Assembly: GCF_000972845.2 (NCBI RefSeq)
Contig: NC_040027.1
Span: forward strand, 12,577,760 to 12,641,759
DNA: 64,000 bases
Direction: 5' to 3'
Origin: Larimichthys crocea
Taxonomy: Eukaryota > Chordata > Actinopteri > Sciaenidae
Positions 23,901-34,139 of the stretch are shown piece after piece. Numbering within the stretch: the first letter of the stretch is position 1; the number at the start of each line of letters is the position of its first letter. Both the position numbers and the translations under genes were made by a program. Below the pieces are notes generated by a model. The model made no database searches and was not told where the DNA came from. It saw only the letters and a list, made by a program, of their open reading frames with translations.

Positions 23901-26900
23901 GGGGCGGCGTGCGGGGACTGTGTGTTTGTGTCTGTGATTGGATCCCACGTCTCCTCTAAATTACAGCCCTCAAGCTTTGAGCCCAGCCAATCTTTGACAC
24001 ACAGAGTTGAAGAGAAAAAAAAAATACAGATGAAAGAGACGCATGTGGAGACAGTGGCTTAAAGAGGATAAAAGGTGAAAGCCATTGAGAGCTTTTGCCC
24101 GTATTGACAGAGAGGCAGCTGCCCGTCCATCCCCACCTCCAGCGAGCTGACCTTCAGCTGTGTGTCTCCATGTGCAGGAGTCCCATTGATTTCCCCACCC
24201 ACCGGTCCGGCATGCAGATCTGCAACCAGGCTGCTTGGCTGGGCAGAAACAAAACAGACTCACCTCACAGTCTGTGTGGTAATTCAGGCCTCATTTAAAG
24301 CCAAAGATTTATGTCTCGGTGTTCCCACAAACATAACACGCATCAGGCTGATGGAGCCAGACCAGGGGTCACCTTACCTTTAAGAGCTTTTCCATCCACT
24401 GCGCCGTCCATCATTCTATCTCTGACTTTACAACAACCCGTCCAATCAATCAATGACATTGTCTTATCTTTTACAATTTCTTTTTTTTTCTCTCTCTCTC
24501 TCTCTCTGTGTTTTCGTCCAACTTGGCTCCTCCAACTATGTTTGTATGTGTGTTTTCTGTCAGCGGAGACATGCGAGAGTTAAACGACTAATGGACAAAC
24601 CACAGAGTAAGTTGTTGTTAAGGTTGTCGAGTCCATTCAGTACATTCCATAGTTTACTGAGTATTAATAGATTTGTTGTAAAGAAAATCCTGGTTTGTTT
24701 TCCTTTTGCATTCAAGCAGCGTTTTGCTTATTCATCAGAACATCTGGACGATGATCATTCTGTAGAGGAGAAAGTTGAAGACCTGATGTATTTGGCTATG
24801 CCAGCAGTTACCTGTGGTAACACTCCCTGAACAGTTAAACTGACTGCAGTCACATGCTGTACACAACAGCAGGGCAGAGTAAAGCTGGTTACCTTGCAGA
24901 GGAGTTGGAGCAATAACAACTCACTGCGGCTGCCCCCTCTTACCCTTCTTACTCAATGCAACATTTAAAACAGATTCACTGTCAGAAAATGTCGAAATTA
25001 GCTCTCGTCCTGCAGTTTTTTGTTGAACGATTTCAGTCAGCACTAACCTCAGTGACAACTAGATTGCGTTTTCTGTGACTGCTTCACAATAGAAACCACG
25101 TTTCAGCAGCTTTTCAAAGTGAAGCAACAGCCATGGGGAACAGCGAGGCTGATCATAATACATTATGGTTTCATTATTATACATAATAGAAACAGTGACC
25201 CTGGATTACAGGCTCGCATTGTTTCCTGTGGATCCTTCATATGTATTCAGGATATTTCAATCCAGCATGGGAGTGGCGGACACCGCCACTAACAAGAAGA
25301 TAATATATAATAATGTAATTACAGAATTTCAATTAATTTGAAAACTAAGGGTCAAAAATTAACCTTATTAATAACTGTAAAGTCATTTTAGTATGGTGGT
25401 TAATTTTGATCCTGGCCCCAGGTGTTCCTGCAACCTACCAGCACCTGACTGCTATCATTGGATGCGCACAGGGAGTTCTGTTCATTTAGAGACCATAATC
25501 ACGAATTTCAAGCCATAAATAGCATCTCAAATGAGGTTCGATTTCATGAAGCATTATAATTTTAAAGCTGAGAACGCACCACAGGAAATTAGAGTGGGCA
25601 GGTAACCACCGACATGTTGTCGTTTCAAATCTCTCCCCTTGTATCTGAGCCTCAGAAAAGTCTCAGTTGTCTCAGATAATGTGGAAATATTGACAGATAC
25701 GAATGCAGTTCTGCTGTTTGACTTGGTCAACAACAGAAAAGACGAAGGAGACCACAAGAAATGCGGATATAAAGGGATGAAATTCAAGCTGGTGGTGCGC
25801 AAAGTTGAGGGATTTGATTAACTGGTGATCTTCCGCTGTTCAGTATATGTATGATCCTCTGCGCGGACCTGCTCCTCTTTGTGTTTAGAGTCACATTTCC
25901 GCTCTACTTGTTAAGACCTGAGCCGTTGTCCACACCTTTCACACAAGACAGAATAATGGTTGTAAAAAGAGAGCCAGGGATAAACTTTACTTTTCCATTC
26001 CCGCTCGACTTGAGGCAAATTTCCGTCTTTTAATAAACAGAATTTTCCGGTGAACCTGTTCTCGGATTCATCATTGTCATCACCACAGGTTACAATGAGC
26101 ATATGTCCCTGCTGAGGTACTCTTCTGCATGCGAGCGCACTGGTGGGCTCAGATAAGGCACACTCCTCCGCAAAATGTCTGTCGGAGCATTTGTTTGGTC
26201 TGACTTTTGGTGTTGTTTACATGTTCAGAACCCTGCAAGTCTCTCTGAGAGTGAGGACATACTTGTTTGTTTTCCAGCTGTTCTACTACAAATCAATAGT
26301 AAGCTCGCTGTAACTTCTAACTTCAAGATTTATGTATTTTGTTTTTTGGAAGTCTGCTTGTATCCCTTCCAGCTTTGCGTGTTGTTATTTGTGAGTGCAA
26401 ATTGGATGTGATTACACATTTGCAAATGAAGCACATGTGTTCATCTCCAAAAAGAATGCAAATGAGTTTTTTTTCTTCTAGTTGCTATGGTAATGATGAG
26501 CTGTCAGGGATCCATGTAAGGTGACTCCTGTCCGGGGTGTCTTTGGTTGACTAGAACAACTGACCTATAGCCAACTTTGTTCATGCTCCCACAAGGACCC
26601 CCACCTCCAATACCTGCCCCTCCCCCCTGCCCTCAGGCCCAGAAAAAGGTTCATTGTGCAGGCTGCGAGCGAGGCAAGCGAGGCCTGGTTCTGGTTAACG
26701 CGCTGTGCTGCATCTGAAACACTCACCTTCCTCCAGGGTTTGCATCTGGAGCTGGTTTCCTGTTCAGGCTGTGTTGCGCAGGGCGGAGTTTGGCCCGGCT
26801 CTGTGATTGGGTGAGATTGAGCCTTTATGGACCCCAGGATGGTTAGAATTGCCAAGCAGTAATCTGTCAATCACTGGCATGTCGATTCAAACCAGAGCAT

Positions 26901-29900
26901 AATGCAAGAGAGAGCTTATGATTGGTGCAAAGGCGTGAGCAAGAAGCCAGCAATGTTTCAGTCATGTACTAATAATCCAGCGGCAAATTTAGGCATCATC
27001 CGATCTGCGGAGGCTATTCCGAGAACAAAGACGCGTTATGTTCTGCATTTTTTGTTCAAAGTCGGTTTTTCTTTAGGAAATATTGTGTCATGATAAGAAA
27101 CTCTCAAGCAATTTAAAGTAATGGCTTCATTTGAGTAATTGCGGGCTCTAAAATTAGCATTGTTTTGACAGAGCAATGCCATTGTTATTCCATAATTGTG
27201 TGTAATAGTCACATTAGAGCAGGGGGCAGCAGGACCAGTGCATTCAGTAATGCTGTGTAATAATAATGTTAGCTTCCTGTTATTACTGCAGTAACTCTGT
27301 AGTTCAGGCCATGAGCACTGCCCCCTAAATCTGCACAGCGGACCCTAAACGCCACACAGATTTAGAAGCATTATTTCAGTCTGTTTTTGAGAGTATTTTT
27401 ATTTCCTACCCCTTCTCCTCTCCCTCTATAACCTGCAAACCAAAAAAGTATGCCAATGCTGAAGGTGGTCCAGATGGCACAAAGTCTAACCAGTCAACAC
27501 TGGTGGTTCTGTTCTTTGCAAATGCGCGTTCTTCAAAGCGACTTCAACGAATGAATTAAATAAAAGACAAAATATCTGAGAGCAATACTCTGATTTGTGT
27601 TATCCTTAGTGCAATGGAAAGCATGCTGTATTCTGCTCCATTCTGTTCCCAGAGGTGTACACTACCTTTCCAGTGAGTCTGTGTGCCAGCGGTGTGAGTC
27701 GGGCATTGTTGAGTTTAGCTTCGGTACTGGAAAGAGCTTTAGTCAGTCTTCCCACTCAACTTCACTCAGTCCTGTCTCGGTTCTGTACCAAAGACCTCCA
27801 TTTCCTGCTCTCTGGCGCCATGGCATCTAGCTGACAGTGGGTTTTTATAGATCTCCTGAAGGGACACAGTTACAGTGCATACTTCCTGTCGCACGTAATA
27901 TACATACTAAACAGTTTGCACACATGGTTTAGGGAGGTATACTATGGTGCAAAGATGAAAGTGTTTGTGCGAAGGTGCCATGAAGCAAAAAACGAGACAT
28001 TTTGGGGACAGAAAGAGAGATATGAAAAGAGGTTTTCCAGATTCTTTTGTTGTTTCATAAGACACTCTTCCAGACAAAAAAGAAGAACTAAAATTTACTG
28101 TTCTGTTGACAAAAAATGTAAACAACCATACAAGCTTACAGCTGTTGACTATCTTGGATGTCTTTATCCCTCTAAAAATCCCTCAAATGAAGCTGTTTTG
28201 GAAAGGAAATTCACCCTTTGTTTAAAATGCTCATAACTCATGCCCACACTATGGCCTCAACATTGGATGATTGCTTTATTTGAAGGGGTCACAAGCCAAA
28301 AGAATTGGGAACAACTGTTCCAGGCAACTGAATTAGAAAAAAAAAGTAGTCATTTTTAATAAGTTACAATTGTTCAGCTCTCATTGTAGCGGTAATTCAA
28401 ACAGGCCTTTTCTGAATATTCAAATACCGCAGTTATCGTGATGATTGTAAATGATTACAGGCGTGTTTCTGCTTTTAATCAAAACTTTTTGTATGCGAGG
28501 TAGCAGCAAGATAAAACTGCATAACAGTAACTTTGATCAAACCAACAACCTTTTTACTGCCTGGCAGCTACGCTGACCAACCTGCAACCTGTCAAGCAGT
28601 AGTTAGGACCACATGTTGGAGAATAAGACCCAAAAAAATCTGTATGCCTACAACTTATAACACATACTGTTGGTGTGCTTAGAGGCCCAGGAGGTAACAC
28701 TAGTTCAGGTTTGAGTGAAGTTCTTCTTGACAAATGATGTGGGGGGCCCAGAGTCCCTCCAGAGCTCCTCTTTCAGCTCCTCTCCTCTCCACTGACCCAT
28801 ACTGGGAGCTCCTGACGCCAGAGTTACATGGCAGCAGGTACTTCTCAGGCCAGCTCTGGTCAAAATGAAAGTGTAACTTGCTGACAGTGCGCACGCTTCT
28901 CAGAAAGCGCGGGGATCATATGAATGTCCTCCTGTGCAGATGTGTGGGCGATCGATCGAGTTGTAATGTGAGAGATGAAAGAGAAAGTGCTTAGTCGTTT
29001 GCATTTCAACGAGAAACCCTTAATGTCCTTTTGTTTTTCCTCTCCTCGCTGCTGCGCACCAGCAGAATGAGCAAGGGAAGGATCCCAAACATTGTTTGGC
29101 AGTTTGCATGAGTGCAACTTGGAGAGGTATTCGATTTCACAACGGTTAAGAAAAAAAAATGTGTGGTGAGATTGTGTTTGAACGGTCCAGAGGGGCAAGT
29201 GGTTGGCTGGGGCCTGAGGCAAGGAGGAGTTGTTGGAGTGAAACACTCACAAGAGAGTGTGTTCTCCTGATACCTCAGACATCGGGAGAATGTGACAGAT
29301 GCAGATGTTACCATCAGCAGTGTCTGTTCATGCAGCAATGGCTGTAACGTGATCAAGAAAAATCAACGACATCAACAGAGTCGCTGATGTCGACCTCGTG
29401 TTGTGAACGCTTTCCACGAGTGACAGTCATTTTCCAAGTCTTCAAGGCCACGGCTTCATGAGGGACAGTCAGTCAGTTCTGCGGCTTTGGCTCACCATCT
29501 CCGGGTCTGATTGAATTTGGCTCAGCGGAGAGTTCTTCTGGGTCAGATACAGGATCCCCCCAGTGGGCCCACCACAAGATCCAAAGCCCCTCGTTCTCAG
29601 TGTCTGTTTGTCTTGGTGAGAGGAACACAAAGCTCTTCACAGAGGAATCCCTCGTTAAAATGAAATATATCCACAGGGGCATTCGTTGCTCTATCCGACA
29701 CAAACATACTGTCCTCCGTCAACAATCTTTCCCTTTATACCACCAAACCTAATTCCTCTTGTTGTCTCAGTATCTTTCCTTTTCTTCCCTGCTGTATTTT
29801 CCACGGTCTCCCTCCTCTCCGTGACCCCGTTGCCTCTGTTTCCCCCTTTCAGCCCTATTTTTCATTCGATTTTCATGCTGTTCATCGGACGGAGATTAGC

Positions 29901-30430
29901 TCCACACCCTTTTTTTTTTTTTTTTTTTTATAGCTCCATGAGATCACTCTTGTTTTGAGAATGGCCAGTGTTCTGTAAACGGTTCAGTGATCTACACCAT
30001 GTTGGACTAGAGCGCAACCATCGCGAGGAACTATTCAGGCCTGCTCAGACAGGCTCACGAAAACAGGTCACTGCACTTAAGCATTGCTGCAAATGTTGGA
30101 TTTGTGTGCGTGTGTGCGTGTAATAGAGAAAGAGAGAAATAAAGTTCAGTACTCATGCCAATCCAACGAAAGAATGAAACAAAATAAAGTGTTAATTCAA
30201 CAACTCACAGAGCTGTAAAAATTAGTGAATGGAACGATGAGCTCACTCACACTGTGTTCTTAATTTTAAACACTCAGTATTTTTATAACAGACACAAGGA
30301 CGCCAACTAATAAGAATGTAGACCAATAATTAGGTAATATCAAATGATGTAAATACAGGGGGACACAGCTAATTAGTCAACATGTCGTTTTTGCGGTTTG
30401 GTCGACCAGCAAAGGTATAAAGTTTTATTA
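20980..30430. other. Intronic stretch, mostly unique sequence, no gene seen
   Basis: About 9.4 kb without a recognised gene or clear dispersed repeat. It includes a (TG)n run at 23537-23565, a (TC)n tract near 24490-24507 and a T-run at about 29909-29930. It also includes the exon-like 43-nt island at 24564-24606. Parts (about 23640-23810 and 27100-27310) have the low-repeat, homeodomain-site-rich look of conserved non-coding DNA, which is only an impression without alignment. Confidence 0.55.
24564..24606 (+). other. Exon-like 43-nt island (possible cryptic or poison exon)
   Basis: It is preceded by a pyrimidine-rich tract ending TTTTCTGTCAG (24553-24563) and followed by GTAAGTTG, a near-perfect donor (24607 onward). 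The 43 bases read open as RRHARVKRLMDKPQ in the frame that enters from the upstream scfd2 exon. Because 43 is not a multiple of three, inclusion would shift the frame and create TGA in the next exon after five codons. It is therefore not a normal SCFD2 coding exon. It could be a rarely used poison exon, a non-coding transcript exon, or chance. Confidence 0.25.
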
Positions 30431-30439
30431 GTGTGTGTC

Positions 30440-30590
30440 CTCCTGTTTCCAGTCATTATGCTAAACTAAGCTGGTGATACTTTCATATATAGAGTACAGA
30501 CAGGAGAGTGGAAACAATCTTCTCATCTAACGCTAAGCAAGAAATCCAATAAGATAGCCCAAGATGTGAAAGTATTCCTTTAAAGTCTGT
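30440..30590 (+). mobile_element. Right half of a fish foldback MITE
   Basis: Contains CCAGTCATTATGCTAAACTA, AGCTGGTGATACTTTCATAT, GTACAGACAGGAGAGTGGAA, ATCTTCTCATCTAACGCT and a terminal AGTATTCCTTTAAA. I recognise the motif order as the 3' end of a common fish element with long terminal inverted repeats. The same family in a different state is at 48470-48800. The left half is degraded or missing here. Confidence 0.7.
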
Positions 30591-30970
30591 GTAAAGAAAG
30601 AATAAATATGTGTTCTGAGTTCATCAAACCAAAGATGAAAGTGTTATTAACCACTTAGCCAAATCTGAATGATTAAAAATATCGACAAGTTTATGAAATT
30701 AGGTGTGAAAATCAGGTAAAAATGAATTCTCAGCTCCAGGACTGTGGGGGCGTGTCTGTTGAATGAAGCCACGCCCACTAGTGGGAGCAGTCAAGCGGCC
30801 GTTTGGAAGCCACTGAAACGTGTCAGATGAGTTCAGAAAATGACATGACTGACTTTGAAACACTCTGTGGGAGATGAATTAATTTCTATCTCTCTACTAG
30901 GGGATATGCTCATGGTGGCCTCAGCGTGTCATCGAGCCACCCTTTTAGGACCGCCCACAAAATCCTGGAC
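30582..30970 (+). mobile_element. Dispersed non-autonomous repeat, copy 1 of an inverted pair
   Basis: Starts TTAAAGTCTGTGTAAAGAAA, continues GAATAAATATGTGTTCTGAG, and has GAAACGTGTCAGATGAGTTC, AGAAAATGACATGACTGACT, GTGGCCTCAGCGTGTCATCG, AGCCACCC and CCGCCCACAAAATCCTG. The reverse complement of 62935-63143 carries the same blocks in the same order. This copy is longer by an internal segment (about 30621-30800, with CCACGCCCACTAGTGGG). No protein-coding frame is seen. It abuts the preceding MITE directly. Confidence 0.85.
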
Positions 30971-31035
30971 GGAAATCTCAGAATTGCCTTTGCACAGGCT
31001 TTAAAAGAATACTCCATAGATTTAGCATTGTACTG

Positions 31036-31210
31036 CTTGATGCAGCAGAACCATAGGTATATTTTTTACTCCACACACTCTTCTTCCTCCTCATCAAAAC
31101 ATGGCATCTACATTACCCACAATAGAGGTCAACCACTGACAGTTCTGTCAGAGATTCAGGTCTTACCTCCTGTTAGCAGCCTACATAGCTGCTGTCGAGC
31201 TGGAAGCCTC
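31036..31210 (+). repeat. Possible degenerate repeat with TCTACATTACCCACAATG-type motif
   Basis: Contains AACATGGCATCTACATTACC followed by CACAATAGAGGTCAACCACT. A similar CCTACATTACCCACAATGCA occurs at about 58300. The shared motif suggests a small dispersed family, but the region of similarity that I can see by eye is short. Confidence 0.4.
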
Positions 31211-31412
31211 AAGCAGGGATGAGGATTTTTGCCATTGTCAAATTTGTAGTCGGAGTGACTCTGGTGACATTTTAAGATAATTTGTCAGACTTTGCGCAGC
31301 TCATTTTGAAGCCACAAAAAGCTGTTACACCTTTACGTGTCACTAGAAGCTACAAAGATTTCTGTCTTCTGTCTAACTGGATTCCATGTATGTCTACATC
31401 TGTTTCTCTCAG

Positions 31413-31695
31413 GCTCTCGGAGACTCTGATTTCCCCACCGTGCTGAGGCAGCTGCTGCCCTTGATGAAGCCCCGTGGAGGCGAGGACAGCACGACTTCGG
31501 GGTCGAGGTCCAAGGACGATGAATGTGGGCCTGATGAGCTGATTCTCCTGCTGGTTTACCTGTACTCTCTGGCTGACGAGGCGCATGACAGCGACGAGGA
31601 CGAGGTGGAAAAGCTGGAGAGGGAGCTGATGGGAGCGCTGACCCTGGTCATCACCCGAGAGCCCGAACTCAGCCCCTTGCTCCAGAAACTCACCG
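31413..31695 (+). CDS. scfd2: scfd2 internal exon, third in window
   Basis: 283 nt: 94 codons plus one base of the next. It continues directly in phase 0 from the exon ending at 8783. The peptide starts ALGDSDFPTVLRQLLPLMKP, has a hydrophilic, variable segment (GGEDSTTSGSRSKDDEC), then PDELILLLVYLYSLADE, an acidic run (DSDEDEVEKLERE), and ends ITREPELSPLLQKLT. QLLPLMKP, the DELILLLVYLYS helix and SPLLQKLT are the parts I recognise as SCFD2. The acceptor is TTTCTCTCAG (31403-31412) and the donor is GTGAGA from 31696. The final G should join a two-base start of the next exon; in SCFD2 relatives an Asp codon follows. The acidic linker looks less conserved and is probably a surface loop. Confidence 0.92.
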
Positions 31696-31936
31696 GTGAG
31701 AGAGAGAATTAATGTGACCGCAACTTCTCGATTACTTCCAGGAGTTTGCCCAGTGCACCGAATTTTGCTGATGTTCTAAGTCTAGGAGAGAAATTGGAGT
31801 CGGAGAGTGGGAACAGCTGATTGTTTATTTCCTGTCTGCCTCCAGTGCTGCTAATGGGAAGATTTCTATCAAAGTCTTCACACCCCATCTCTCTCCTTCC
31901 AGCCTTGCATCACACTCTTTCATACAAACACACCTC

Positions 31937-31970
31937 CACACACACACACACACACACATGCACACACACA
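31937..31970. repeat. (CA)n microsatellite
   Basis: CA dinucleotides with one TG interruption, about 240 bp after the scfd2 exon. Confidence 0.94.
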
Positions 31971-33686
31971 GTCTGGTCAGTTTGGCCAGCAGCCACACAA
32001 ACAGTGAAGTGTGGGAATGTCTGGACTAACATGGGTAAGTGTGAGAGAGAAATTACAGTTTCACATGTACAGCTCCAACTGCAATGCAGATGAGATTTAC
32101 CTGAACGGCACGCGGATGTAGTAAAATTAGTTATCGGTGTGTACTGGTTTCTTTCTGTGCAGCAATAGAAACTCTCCTGGTTTAGCTGAGCTGGTAACTG
32201 TGTGGTGGAGCACATCAAGGCCAGCCCTTAAGATGAATTAACCGTCTACCTCCACACCACAGCCAGCTGTACCTCCCAGAGTAATAGCGTCTTTAACCTT
32301 GAGCCTGTGCACACACACGGCCTCCTCCCCTGCCACATAGTTCATAATTAGAGCTACTTTTAGTTTTGGCTGGCTCCGTACCTTAGCACACACCCTGAAA
32401 TAATGCACGGCTCTTAGGGTTTTCATCTCATATCGCACATAGGCTCATATAGTATATATAGGGTTTGTAAATCTATGTAAAGCACTAATAAAGATTGTTG
32501 ATCCCTCTTGCTCTTTTTCACTCTTTTCCCTCTCATACTCTGTCTCTCTCTCTTCCTGTTCTACTTGGCTAAGTGCAGCTTGGAATCGAGGGGCCTCTTG
32601 GCAGACGCAGCCCGAGAGATGTGGCTCATGTTAAAAACCTGACTCTCTGTTATAAACACTTCATTGGAAATTACCCTGTCATAGTGTGCCAGGTGTGTTT
32701 TAGACAGAAAAAAAAAAACTTGCCCATTGAGAGGAATTCAACAGAGCGCGCACCGACGCTTTTTGACGGTGTGTACGCACACGCACAGGCGTCTGCGAAA
32801 GAGTTTTTTATGGCAGTCGATGAAGTGCTTTGGCTGGAGTAACATGAGGCGGGAGGTCGTCTTTCTTTCTGTATCCAGAGCGAAACACTGATTGTGACAT
32901 TCTCCCCAATTAAAGGACTCAAATTGAAACCAGACGTTGAATGAAACCTGGTCGCCATGAGAACAATGTTTTTACAAATTCTTCTATTTTGTTCCTTGGC
33001 TACAGTGCATGCACAAACAGGCTGCAGAAACGCAAGAATAATATACATGCACCAGAAAGCCAGAACCAAAGAGAAATAAGAAGGACAAGTGAGTTTAGAA
33101 CAGGGCCCGGGACAAGCTAATGCAACAAACCTCGACCCCTCTAACTACCTCCTTCTGGGAAACTTAATTAAAGAGCATCTTCAGGAAATGGTGTTCCTCA
33201 GACCTTACTGTACACTGTAGACATGTACTCTGTGTTTCCTGTCAGCCCTTGTAGACTTTGAGTTTTCTGTGGTGCGGCATAAAACTTCCATGTACATTTG
33301 AAGAGGCAGTTTGGTCTGTGGCATGATCCATCCATCACATGAGCGTTCAAAACTTTTAATTTCACGGCAAAATCAGTTCATTCCTGCAATCTGCTCAGTG
33401 GATTTACTCATGGCAGGGGGGTCATCTTGACAATGCTGTCATTTAATGGAACGGACAGCTGGAAAGTCTCAAATGAAGCAAACTATGACATATTATTCAC
33501 TCACAGAGAATAAAAGAAAAAGAGAGATGATTTGCTGAAATGATTTGCAGACAGTTGTGAGACCGGTGCCAGTGGTACAAATATATCTTTTGAATACAGT
33601 GTGAACTGTTCCTGTCCAGTTAGCGAAGCAAGCTAAACTGAGGAGCCTGTTAACTAACAATCAATGATCATGGCTACTGTGCGCAT
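31971..33686. other. Intronic stretch, no gene seen
   Basis: About 1.7 kb of apparently unique sequence. A donor-like GGTAAGTG at 32034-32041 has no convincing matching exon. An open frame at 32573-32842 has no recognisable features. Confidence 0.6.
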
Positions 33687-34139
33687 AGACAGTATAAAGC
33701 ATGGGTGTTGTATACAGTATGTTACGTCACCCAAGTTGGTGCCAAATTGGCAACGGCTAGTTTTGACTCCACTACCTTCCTAACCTAATCCAAAAATGGG
33801 CAGAGACATAAATCATGGGTGGACCTGAGGCAGGCTGAATGACGCCTGGATGCTCAAACAAAAGCCGTCTGTAACGGCACCCACATGTCAAATCAAAGAA
33901 CTTTAGGTGAGTTATATAAAAATTCAGACTCAGTATAGTTGTCATGAACTGGAAATGGGAAAACAATTTTTTGTACCAGGCTGTAAACATGTTTATTTCT
34001 GCTGTGAAGTTGGACATTTTAACATAGGGGCTTATGGAGACTGACTCGTTCTGTAGCCAGCCTCGAGTGGACGTTTGAGGAACTGCAGTTTTTGGCACTT
34101 GCACATTGGCATCACTTCACACCCACGGTGGTTGCTGCA
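33687..34139 (+). mobile_element. Dispersed fish repeat, copy A of a direct pair
   Basis: Starts AGTATAAAGCATGGG and includes TAACGGCACCCACATGTCAA, TTTTTGTACCAGGCTGTAAA, CATGTTTATTTCTGCTGTGA, AGTTGGACATTTTAACATAG, GGCTTATGGAGACTGACTCG, TTCTGTAGCCAGCCTCGAGT and GGACGTTTGAGGAACTGCAG. The same blocks recur in order at 57746-58250. I recognise this as an abundant percomorph repeat of uncertain class. This copy lacks part of the segment after the GTTACGTCACCCA block, which the other copy retains. Confidence 0.85.

Larger units (their letters stand above)
8784..31412 (+). other. scfd2: scfd2 intron, 22.6 kb
   Basis: This is the large intron between the second and third exons, starting with the weak donor GTCCAT and ending TTTCTCTCAG at 31403-31412. 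No independent gene was recognised inside it on either strand. It holds repeats at 18656-18940, 19285-19595, 30440-30590 and 30582-30970, microsatellites at 20950-20979 and 23537-23565, G and T homopolymers, and a 43-nt exon-like island at 24564-24606. The rest is apparently unique AT-leaning sequence. The many short open frames in it have no recognisable protein features. Confidence 0.85.

Noticed and set aside
27916..28236. 106-codon lysine- and cysteine-rich open frame
   Set aside because: AT-rich composition explains the Lys and Phe content. No ordered motif (for example zinc-finger spacing) is present.
31909..32033. Exon-like segment between TCCTTCCAG and GTAAGTG
   Set aside because: It contains a CA microsatellite, has no SCFD2 similarity, and would be unusually variable for an exon.
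32573..32842. 89-codon open frame
   Set aside because: No family resemblance, and it includes a poly-A-encoded lysine run. It is likely chance.
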